This document shows, piece by piece, positions 44,701 through 53,811 of a stretch of DNA of 64,000 nucleotides. Position numbers and translations under genes: made by a program. Below the pieces are notes generated by a model. The model had not been told where the DNA came from. It saw nothing but the letters and a program-made list of their open reading frames with translations, and did no database searches. The DNA is from Letharia columbiana (lineage: Eukaryota; Ascomycota; Lecanoromycetes; Lecanorales; Parmeliaceae), in contig NW_023501113.1 of assembly GCF_014066305.1 (NCBI RefSeq), positions 150,767-214,766 of the forward strand, read 5' to 3'. Position 1 is the stretch's first letter. The number at the start of each line of letters is the position of its first letter.

Positions 44701-45767
44701 CTTAGCGATTTAGTATTCTAATAACTTCGATATATATATTACTTAGTAATCTTTATAGTTAATATTTTATTTATATAATATTACTAATATTATTATTTAA
44801 TATACGATTTATTCTCTAATATAATATTAATATATATAAATATAAAAGAGATTAATAAATAGAAGTTTAAATTAGATTTATAGCGATTATCTTATTCGAA
44901 ATAGCTAAAAAATTAACTAAAGAAAGAAGATCGATATTTTAAATATCTTAGCTATAGCTATTAATTTAATTAGATTAAGATATATATAGTCTTAAAGATA
45001 TTATCGTTTAAAGAGATAAAGACTATTATAATTAAGAAAAAAGCTATAAAGAAGACTATAGAGAAGTAATAATGATATAAATCTTATTTATAGTAGTAGT
45101 AATAAATTTCTCCTCCTTTCTCTAATTAGTAATAATTATTCCGCCTAGTCGTATACGGCTAGCGTATTTAAATCAGTTTCGATTCGATAAATTATCGAAC
45201 TTTGCGTTTTTAAACGAATTAGCCTCATTCGATTTCGATTTTTTTTCGCTTTTTTCGGTAATACGCTAAAATTACGAATTTATTATATTATCTCTTAGCA
45301 CCTTATATTATTACTTTAAGTATCTTTTCGAACTATTATCTTATATTAATATCTCTATTATCTACGTCTATAGATCTACTATATAAGATTTAACTTAATA
45401 TTACGATTAGATATTAAGAGTATCTATAAGAAAAAGTTTAAAATTATTATTTTAGAGGATAGTAAATATACTTTAGATTATAAAGGCTAGTATATTATAG
45501 ATTATAACGATTATCTTATTATTATTATCTTACTATCGCTATAATTTAGATTATAGAGATATAGCTATTTAAGAAAGAAGGTAATATTATAATTTTAATC
45601 GATATTTCTTCTCTAGACTTACGCTAGACTCTATTTAGACTAGCTTCTTAACGACTTAATACTCTAATAACTTCGATATATATATTACTTAGTAACCTTT
45701 ATAGTTAATATTTCATTTATATAATATTACTAATATTATTATTCGATATACGATTTATTTTCTAATA
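41724..45767 (+). mobile_element. RIP-mutated LTR retroelement with three LTRs
   Basis: Three 183-bp copies of the same LTR occur at 41724-41906, 44639-44821 and 45585-45767. Their ends are TATTATAA and CTAATA, readable as TG...CA before mutation. Purine tracts (AAGAGAGAGGGTAA and AAGAAAGAAGGTAA) precede the second and third LTR, as expected for a polypurine tract and plus orientation. A TATTA duplication flanks the whole (41719-41723 and 45768-45772). The 763-bp interval between LTRs two and three repeats the sequence before LTR two, so the structure is tandem, probably from LTR recombination. All frames are destroyed by RIP. Foldback copy A lies inside. Confidence 0.75.
42893..43660. mobile_element. 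Foldback element copy A
   Basis: Long inverted arms (about 240 bp) surround a core of about 280 bp made of ACCATAGCTACCACTATCAT-type short repeats. The inner arm halves match closely (GGGATTTCTATATTTAGAAG on the left, CTTCTAAATATAGAAATCCC on the right). The outer halves have diverged and the left arm is more mutated. The right end is CCTTTCCGGCCAGTA. There is no coding capacity beyond the repeat core. Confidence 0.75.
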
Positions 45768-45784
45768 TATTACTATAAAACTAT

Positions 45785-46647
45785 TACTAGCCGAAAAGAT
45801 ATGAGATATTTCATGAAATATTCCATATCAAGTAATATCATACCGTACCCGAATATGATATGAATAGGGTCGAATATCATACCATTTTTCTAATATGAGT
45901 TCGGGATCTTGGCGGGATATCCCACGGTATAGTATATCTATGATATCATACCATAAAATGATATATGTATGAGATATCCTTACTGAGATTTCTATATTTA
46001 GAAGTATAAGTAGCTATTCTAATCATCATTCTAGTTAATTATAGCTACCACTATCATCTACCATAACTATTACTATTATAACTGTTACTATCATAACTAC
46101 TTCTATTATAACTGTTACTACTATAGCTACTACTATTATAACTACTACTATTATAACTATCATATAATAGTAGACTATTTTAATAGTAAATAGTAGTAGT
46201 TATAGTAGTAACAGGTATGATAGTGACAGGCATAATAGTGGTAGGTATGATAGTGGCAGGTATGGTAGTGGCAGGCATGATAGTAGCAGGCATGGTAGTG
46301 GCAGGTATGGTAGTGGCAGGCATGGTAGTGGCAGGCATGGTAGTGGCAGGCATGATAGTGCCAGCCATGATAGTATTTCGAATGAGAGTAGATACGATTA
46401 GCCGTTAACTAGAATAATGATTAGAATAGCTACTTTATACTTCTAAATATAGAAATCCCAACGAAATATCCCATACATATACCATTCCATGATATAATAC
46501 CACAGATATACCATACCGTGGGATATCCCGCCAAGATCCCATACCATACCAGGTATGGGATCATGCAAATCTCAATAACCCATACCATACCAGAGTATGG
46601 TATGGCAGGTCAATATCCCATACCATACCATACCTTTCCGGCCAGTA
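45785..46647. mobile_element. Foldback element copy B with 15-bp minisatellite core
   Basis: The ends TACTAGCCG and CGGCCAGTA are inverted. The element is flanked by a perfect 8-bp duplication AAAACTAT (45777-45784 and 46648-46655). In the uninterrupted 590-bp element the same site reads GAGACTAT, so the duplication arose by insertion and was later mutated or shared. The core (46205-46370) is about ten units of a 15-mer like ATGGTAGTGGCAGGC. CATACC/GGTATG motifs are abundant in the arms. The 8-bp duplication points to a hAT-like mechanism. Confidence 0.8.
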
Positions 46648-46770
46648 AAAACTATTTAAGAAGAAAAAGAAATAGTTATTATTTATAAGTCGAAATAGAT
46701 AAGATACTATTAAAGAACTAGTAGCTTATTATATTTCTACTTATTATAAGTAGAAGTAACTTTAATAGTC

Positions 46771-47290
46771 TCTAATACTTTCAATTAAGATGTTATAGCT
46801 ACCCCTTATAGTAAGACGAATTATATTTTCATATCTCAAACTATAAAATTCTTACAAATTCATTACCTCATCTTACATTTTCATACCTCAATGGAGTATG
46901 AATTTATAAGATATTATTAACAGGGGTATGATTTTATAAGTTACCATCTATAGGGCGGGTTGGTGTTAGGAATTATTCCTCCGGGGGCCCCTGCGAGGCC
47001 TCTTAGGGGTGTCTGCAGCGCGAAATGCAAATACCCCTATTTTACCCTTTAGCGGTAACTCGGGTTACTAACAATTGAGGTAGGTAGCCTAGAACACCCT
47101 AAATATCCTTTTAATGATTTACAGATATAGGGATGACTACATCTACAAGTTAATAATATCTTACATTTTTATACCCTAAGAAATGGTAACTTACAAATTC
47201 ATACCCCTTTTTTTTTGGTGAGGGGTATGAAAATGTAAGATGGGCCCATAGTTTGGGGTATGAATTTGTAATTTCTCCCCTCACAGTGGC
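46771..47290. repeat. GGGTATGAATTTGTAAG inverted-motif region with LTR-like insertion
   Basis: Motifs TTACAAATTCATACC and CTTACATTTTCATACC and their reverse complements recur on both flanks (46835-46960 and 47150-47275), as in a palindromic MITE. Inside lies a 110-bp unit, 46964-47073, with ends TGTTAGG and ACTAACA. Its flanks GTTGG/ATTGA would match if two G to A changes occurred. Confidence 0.5.
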
Positions 47291-47823
47291 AATGGCTAGT
47301 GGTCGTGGCATGGGCTTCGCATGCTACATAGATAGACCTCCTGCATCTATCCTGTATCCTTCATAGAATCTGACCATTAAATGCTATTCTAAATGCATAT
47401 GAGACCACTGAATGCACCCATTATCCAAAACATTTGGTCCATGAGGCTTGAGCTGTGCATTATCAAGCTGGAGTGGCAGGTGCAGCTAACGCACTCAGGG
47501 TATAGTGTCTGCACTCAGGGTATAGTGTCTGCACTCAGGGTATAGTGTCTGCGGATGTCCGATCCTAAGGCTTTGGTGCGGGATGAGGCCCGAACATGTG
47601 ACAGAAAGCGACATGCTAAGCACATATACTGGATCAACAGATAGGTATCGGTCGTCTGTTGAATGCGACGGGCATAGTGATATGTCCTTGAACCTTGAAA
47701 ACTGCCTCTTCTATGGTCGCAATGGAAATGAAGGGCGGAATCAGTTGGAACGACTCAACACTCCCTACCACAAATACTCATTCCGTTTAATTATGGGGAA
47801 AAAAAAGAATTTTAAAAAAAAAA

Positions 47824-47862
<39 letters not shown>

Positions 47863-48601
47863 TATGCAGTTTTGGGTTTTGATGTTGAGTGGCGACCTAT
47901 GCTGGCTTTCGCAAATCCTCACGCTGGAGACTGGGGAAGTCCAGGTTTTCAAGATCATCTCGGATCGTCTCATCATCTCGACCAGGTGGTGCCTGCAGCA
48001 ATACGATTAGCTACTCCTCCAGTTTTGGGCTCCTTGACTTCTGTCCCGATGATTTCTTCTCAATTCTCAGGCAGTGAAAGCCTGCTCCACTCTCTGGCGC
48101 GTCATTCCTAGCAATAGTATCATACACCATCTGCGCAGACATAACAATTCAGGCTCAACCAGCTTCCGTTAACTCTTGACACGACCTTGTGGTCGTGACT
48201 TCGCCGAGAGGATGTGGTCGGCGAAGAATTGGGAATGCAGGCTCGCGAGGGGAGCGGCTGGTAGCCTACCCTAGCTTGCCTTGGGCTAGAAAGTATGTTG
48301 AGATGGGGTGAGTAGCGTGCCGCTGTCCCCGGAACGATCCCCTATGAGGCGCAAATACAAGCCTACAATTGGTGGGAGTGATGCGGGCTACCGAACCAGC
48401 GTGGGACGCGAGTCTTGAATGCACGCTCGTGGCACGTTGGAGCGAGCCATCCCGAGCACAGTCAACAACAACATATTCCTACTGCGTGCGAGCTGAACAC
48501 CATGGCTTATAATAGGATGGACCATGTGGCATGTGTTGACGCTGTCTTTCTTTCGAAGCCTTTCTTCGTGTAGACAGTGATACCTGTCAGCCAACGTAAG
48601 C
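47291..48601. other. Intergenic region with tandem repeat and poly-A tract
   Basis: 47491-47550 is three exact copies of GCACTCAGGGTATAGTGTCT. 47800-47858 is a long A-run broken by TTTT, GG and G. The frame running into it (K-rich end) is an artefact. Between 47870 and 48601 no gene is supported. The last 100 bp are leader or promoter of the BAHD gene. Confidence 0.45.
47491..47550 (+). repeat. 3 x 20-bp perfect tandem repeat
   Basis: GCACTCAGGGTATAGTGTCT is repeated three times without mismatch, which suggests a recent expansion. Confidence 0.9.
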
Positions 48602-50149
48602 GTGCTTAAGGAAGGCATGGTCCGGAGCGCTGTCCAATCTCAATGGTTTATCTACTCGAAACATTTACCCTCCATATCTACCGCAAAACGACATAGCATT
48701 CAGGCTTTCCCATTATTTGCCATCAGTGGACGCGGCTCTTCCAGCCATACCCTGTCTGCTGACGACAATGCCAAACCTCTCCTCATGGGGCCTCTTGACA
48801 ACGTCATGCCACGCCACCACATCACTCCCAAAGCGCTGTTCATCCCTGCATCTAGCTCGAGTAAAGAGAAGATCCTCAACATCCTCAAATCCGGGCTCGC
48901 CCAAACCATCAAAGCCATTCCAACAGTAGCAGGACATGTCAAAGCCGCTTCGAATCCGATCCAAGAAGGCAGTATGTGTGTTACGACTCCCTTCGGCGCT
49001 GTTGAAGACATCTTCACGGCACAAGATCTCACTGAATCTCACCCCGAGATGGATTATGATGACCTGAAGCGGCGCCACTTTCCCATGGAGGCCGTGGACT
49101 CCAATGTGGTATACTCACTCCCAGACTTGATGAAAGCCGAGAAACCCGTATTTCTTGCGCAAGCCAACTTTATCCGGGGTGGGCTCGTCTTAGGTATATC
49201 GTTACACCATTCCTTTGGGGATGGCGCATCCTTGAAGACGATTCTTCAGACATGGGCCACATGTTGCAGAGGCGAGAGCGCTGCGCCGACTCTCACAGCA
49301 TCCACGCGGCGCGAAAGACTGATGTTTTCAGAGACTGGCGCCAGCTTGGACGAATTTCCCGAATACGCGACTATTCCAGACAACATTGCTGGCTATCAAC
49401 CAGGAGTGGCAAAAGGGGAAGGCCCTGAGATTGCGCCCGTGCCTCCTCAAGTGGATTCCCATGTTTTCTATCTTTCTGCACAGAGATTAAAAGAGCTGAA
49501 AGATCTTGCATCAGCTGAGCTGGAAGGCTCAGACTGGATATCCACCATTGATGCACTGTCAGCGCTTCTCTGGCGCTCCATTACAGTTGCTCGAAACCTA
49601 GAACCTGGGGACGCTGCAACGGAGGATACCAGAGTACTCAACATCCCGTTAGATGGACGTCGTATTATGCGCGAGGATACGAACTCTTATATGGGCAATA
49701 TGATTCTCTTCAACAACGCAACAACGCCGTTGCGAAACTTGCTCTCGTCCCCACCCCAGCTGCCCGAGATAGCGCGCACCATCCGACAATCCATATCACG
49801 AATTGATGAGAAATACATCAAGCGTGCCATTTCAGCCATCGGCTCCGTTCCAGATGTCAGCAAAGTAATTATGAGCGGAGGAACATTTGGCGAAAGCGCC
49901 TTGACGATCTCATCGTGGGGCAACCTTCACATGGACTGGGGCCACGTTATTGGTGGACCAAGCGAGCGTGTGAGAGTTTCGAAGATACCATTCCCTGGCG
50001 TCTGTGTCATTCTTCCCGCGTCAGAGCCGGGAAATAGGAGCACTGAGCCGAATGGAGTGGAGGTCATGATTGGGTTGAAGAGTGATGACATGGCACGATT
50101 GATGAATGATCCGTTCTTCGCTAGCTTTGCGGAATGGAGGTGCAGCTGA
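48602..50149 (+). CDS. BAHD-family acyltransferase
   Basis: A single open frame of 515 aa. The HxxxDG catalytic motif is HHSFGDG at residues 202-208 (His203, Asp207). The C-terminal signature equivalent to DFGWG is MDWGHVIGGP at about 443. The start region with LLMGPLDNVMPRHH resembles the opening of fungal trichothecene-acetyltransferase-like proteins, which transfer acyl groups from CoA to hydroxyl or amine acceptors in the cytosol. In that family the conserved domain normally begins near the N-terminus, so the first 50 residues may be an upstream extension. Met6 (48617) or an unseen 5' exon are alternative starts. No other biosynthetic enzyme is adjacent, so the acceptor is unknown. Confidence 0.85.
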   Translation: MLKEGMVRSAVQSQWFIYSKHLPSISTAKRHSIQAFPLFAISGRGSSSHTLSADDNAKPLLMGPLDNVMPRHHITPKALFIPASSSSKEKILNILKSGLAQTIKAIPTVAGHVKAASNPIQEGSMCVTTPFGAVEDIFTAQDLTESHPEMDYDDLKRRHFPMEAVDSNVVYSLPDLMKAEKPVFLAQANFIRGGLVLGISLHHSFGDGASLKTILQTWATCCRGESAAPTLTASTRRERLMFSETGASLDEFPEYATIPDNIAGYQPGVAKGEGPEIAPVPPQVDSHVFYLSAQRLKELKDLASAELEGSDWISTIDALSALLWRSITVARNLEPGDAATEDTRVLNIPLDGRRIMREDTNSYMGNMILFNNATTPLRNLLSSPPQLPEIARTIRQSISRIDEKYIKRAISAIGSVPDVSKVIMSGGTFGESALTISSWGNLHMDWGHVIGGPSERVRVSKIPFPGVCVILPASEPGNRSTEPNGVEVMIGLKSDDMARLMNDPFFASFAEWRCS

Positions 50150-50802
50150 CTGAGTTTGTGGTCTTATGGCACGTAATGATTTTAATGACCTTGACGTTTT
50201 ACGTACTGTTGTAGATGGGAGGAAATGTCACGCAGCAATTCCAGGGGCATTGATTGAGGTTTCACCTAGATCTTCTTTAGCTGTGGTAGAAGCGAAAATA
50301 TTAGGTTTTAGACTCTACACAGAATCCTTCGAAGCCAAAACTCTTTGGAAGGAGAGGAAGGGTTCCAATTAGACACCCTAGACTATGTGCCATACCATCA
50401 CGAACTTGCTGTGCGCCTTTTAAGACTGTAGACCTGCGAACGCTTGACCTAGAACTACACCAGTTGTACGCTCAAGGCACCTCACGCCCTTACGTACCAG
50501 TGACGTAGAGAAGGTAAAGAAACAAATGTATTCAGCAAGGATCAGGGTAGACATAAAGCAAGTCCTGGAAGTAGTGACTGTCAGTATCAAGACAAGCTGA
50601 AAGACATCAATCGAAGCTTTTTGAACAGGAGAACGCTCGTTGAGCTGCCCTTGACATAGTATTCCGTCTGCACACAGCTCTGCGAGCTTGACTAGGTGGT
50701 CCAACGATAGAAAAGTGCAGAGCAGGTCAAAATTTCTCTACATCGAATGGCCCTTTTCTTTTGCGCCTTAATACCATCGAATAGCGCGATAAGCGTTGTG
50801 CA
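50150..50802. other. Intergenic, no supported gene
   Basis: A 68-codon plus frame at 50166 and a 94-codon minus frame at 50420 overlap nothing recognisable. Composition is normal. Confidence 0.35.
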
Positions 50803-51800
50803 TTACTCGTCATCACAGTCCCTCAAATAAACCGCGTCATAATTTATCAGCAAATCCGGGATCCTGACCCGGTTATAGTTGTTCTTGTAGAACCTCACGA
50901 CCCGAATGGTCCCCCAGAGAGCGACGTACAACACCTGAAGTAATATGGGGTCCAACTGTATCTTGTCTGCTATCGACAGTATAGATTTATCTGTCACAAT
51001 GGTCTTGAAAGAGCTCGAGTACAAAGTCACATTGGTGGCTGGAGAGTGTGATTGGGACAACATTGTGAAGATCTGTGCCGACAATGAAGCTGTAAATATT
51101 GCTTTCCGTTCTTGTGCCATGCATAATTGTAATAGCGCCAATGACCACTTGAGTGTTCTTCTTATCATTCGTAGAGGCCGAGGCAAACGCCGTCTTGATG
51201 GGCTTCAAAGTCTGGATAACACGTGTGATAGGGTTGTTCGGCTTCCCAAAACCGGCACACAGGTCGGCCTTATCATGGGACTCGGATGGTGAAGGATCGA
51301 AGAATACGGGCATGGCCATGTGGATACTTCCAGCAATACCAACAGCGATTCTCCAAGCACCGCGAACTCGGGCATCTCGAAGGTCCTTGATGGGATATGG
51401 CATAGGTGGCGCGGAATCTCACTTGAAAGGTGTCACGGTAAAGCGGCGGATAGCTATCAATGATGTTCTGAAGGTTGTTCTTAGTCAATCTGTTTTCTGC
51501 AAGAGAGCCTTTCAAATATGCCACAAGCACCGCTTTTCCCCCCTTTGGATCCGGAATCTCTTCAAGCTCAAGCTCGGCGTCTTCAAATTTCAATCCGCAA
51601 ACTAAACTAGAGTCGCCATATACGACAAGGCTCTGGCTGCTAGACGGCGGACTGTCAAACCTCGAAGTCGCATACGAGAAGAAGGCTAGGACGGTCTTTG
51701 CGTCTGTTCTCAGGTATGTCTTTTTAGCTTCCAGCTGCAATGGCTTTTTGAGGGGTTTCCTTGCGCACCTTCCTGGAGAGTTCCACGCTCGATTGGACAT
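50803..51800 (-). CDS. Hypothetical protein, gene model unresolved
   Basis: The minus strand starts MSNRAWNSPGRCARKPLKKP and is open to about 51410 with normal coding character (SLAENRLTKNNLQNIIDSYP). The text then continues in another frame as PPMPYPIKDLRDARVRGAWR and GIAGSIHMAMPVFFDPSPS to about 51190. A third frame, to 50803, encodes LPRPLRMIRRTLKWSLALLQ and a hydrophobic C-terminal stretch. A GTGAGA donor with AAG acceptor would give only a 37-nt intron at the first switch, so either a one-base indel or a very short intron is needed. I do not recognise the family. It may be a recent pseudogene or an unusual intron arrangement. Confidence 0.45.
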
Positions 51801-52188
51801 GATGTCAATCGTAGAATTCCAACATTATGTTACTGTAAAAGTTTGAGGAGGTGTCGGCAGGAAGAGTACGGCGGCGTGACGATCTATGAGCAGACTGTGT
51901 CTCTGAGGTACCAAGTCCTAGATTTCGCCACAACATAAGTGCCAAGACGACCACTTCTTGCTTACGAGTAAAGAATAGTAGTATGCGAAAAAACTAATAC
52001 TGGTGTCTGTAGAAGACATATAAGACACGGTGTGTTGTTGAAGGCAGCTTTTCACATGGTGTCATGTTCGTGGATAATGATGATGCGTTTTTCCGGTGCT
52101 CAATACCAAAACGGCTAGCAGTCTTGCTTTATTTAGACTCTAGAAGGAACGCTATTCCCAGCTGAGCATTAGTCTGATCGTCGGCGGT

Positions 52189-52599
52189 CTACTCCGGGCT
52201 CACATACTGACCTCGGTGTTGGATAAAACACCACCGCAACACTGCAGCAAGCACGTCGAATGCTACTTCCCGCCGCATAAGCGAGCCTATGATTAGTGGA
52301 TGGTACAGATGATTATTGATGGAGATACGAGATACGAGTCCAATATCAAGACTGCCGACTCTCGCTGAGTAAATCTCCTCAATATGATCAATCCGGTGGT
52401 AATGGTTGGATCCTAGAAGCACAGCAAATAATGCTCGACTTGCATTTTGGACTCTCTTTACATTTGCAACACCCGTCTTGTACTTCGTTATTTGGAAGGT
52501 ACTGTCTTTGCTTTGGCCTTGGATCAGACCATTGTTTGCGACACTCAACTGAGGCACCTCCGAGACGGTTGATGATGCTAGCACCAATCTGATGCACAC
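52189..52599 (-). CDS. Hypothetical 136-aa protein
   Basis: A continuous minus frame begins MCIRLVLASSTVSEVPQLSV and ends RGQYVSPE. Residue composition is plausible for a folded protein (LIIGSLMRREVAFDVLAAVL is a possible helix). No signal peptide, domain or splice evidence was seen. It could be a single-exon gene or an exon of a larger one. Confidence 0.35.
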   Translation of the reverse strand: MCIRLVLASSTVSEVPQLSVANNGLIQGQSKDSTFQITKYKTGVANVKRVQNASRALFAVLLGSNHYHRIDHIEEIYSARVGSLDIGLVSRISINNHLYHPLIIGSLMRREVAFDVLAAVLRWCFIQHRGQYVSPE

Positions 52600-53811
52600 A
52601 AAACACTGGCGTCAAGTATAAGATGAAAGCTAGAACACTACTAGAAGACTAACGAATCATTGCGATAGCTTATCTGCGCGTCGGTGTAGTAGTCTATTCA
52701 CACATCGTCCGTCCTTCGTCATCCGTTTGCGGCACGTCCGTAGTGGCCGCGGCCTATGCAGTGGATCCTAAATGCAACCCTAACCTTACTGATCGGCCAA
52801 ATGATGCCGGCGAGATGTTTCCGCTACATTTGAGCATTGAATTGGTCAGATACATCCTCTTCGGCCACTCCGTCGAGTCTCCTGGCCCTCGGGATCCTCG
52901 CTTCTCGGTAATACCAGGCAGCGACTAACCCGTAGAACCTGTGCTCCGATAATGCTGCGTCCCTTCCATGTACCTATTAACAGGCCGGGGCTGTGCATCG
53001 AAGTTTTGGCGCCGTGGTTTTTGGACGGCCCCTGCGTCCTTTCCCGAGATTGGGAACAAGTCCCATTGAAACAGCAATTTGTTAATGTCTGCGGCCGTTC
53101 TTCGACCCTGCTGGATTGCGCTTATGGTCCAGAGCCTTTTTCTCTGTCGAAAAAAAATAAGGGTACCTATTGTAACCGTCTCGAGACCAATCATTGCCTG
53201 AATATCCTGAAACGTACCCGATACGTCGCTTTGCATTTGAAAAGGACAGCTTTGGAGCAAACAGCATGTCATCGAAAACATCTTACCCAAGCCCAAGTCT
53301 AATGAAAATGTTTGTAGCACACCGAGGATCCACTCATTCTGCTGGGGATGATGCGGGACATGCTCTTTTGTGGCACTTACCTCGGGCTTGTCAGGCTATC
53401 TGCCACTTCATCTGGGCCCCTCAGTTCTAGCGCAAAGGTGCGCTTGTGCTTTCACATTACATTTGTGGCCGGGCACGTGCATCTTCGACCTCATAGGGCG
53501 GCGCTTGGCAGATCCTTGTTGTAACTCCGTACCACTGCTTACCCTCTAAGAATGTGGGGGACCTGTTCATTTTCAGGTGTGGGGTCGGTGCCTCGTTTCA
53601 TGTGCCTGACTACTGATCGTGTTTTTTTGATTCTCGCGCATGAATTGTCTGTACGAAGGTTGCCCTTGTCAGAAGCAATAGTCCTTTTGGACAGCACACA
53701 TGACTGTTGTGCTCTCTCATTGACTGATATATATCGTGAACACGCTCTCTCTTTCCATTCGATAGACAGCTCTACCAACCTCAACAAGTGTCTTGACTCC
53801 ATCTTTCAAAG
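52600..53811. other. Intergenic, no convincing gene
   Basis: Frames of 61-143 codons exist on both strands (52925-53320 minus, 53552-53983 plus) but overlap each other and lack motifs. The 3' part is the promoter of the secreted-protein gene. Confidence 0.35.

Larger units (their letters stand above)
41214..46770. mobile_element. 590-bp TIR element, copy 3, carrying nested insertions
   Basis: The left TIR AGAGGCTATTAAAGTTACTT at 41214 and the right TIR ending AATAGTCTCT at 46770 enclose one copy of the family, with AAT flanks on both sides. The body continues to 41723, resumes for 12-17 bp at 45768-45784, and again at 46656. The first gap is the LTR element and the second is foldback copy B. 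The total without insertions is about 640 bp. Confidence 0.7.

Noticed and set aside
46180..46408. Frames reading MVVAG or MPATT repeats
   Set aside because: They are produced by the 15-bp minisatellite core of a foldback element; no promoter, start context or non-repeat domain.
47583..47882. 99-codon frame ending in a lysine run
   Set aside because: The C-terminus is translation of the poly-A tract at 47800-47858 and the rest has no motif.
48700..49078. Minus frames of 110-121 codons
   Set aside because: Shadows of the BAHD acyltransferase coding strand.
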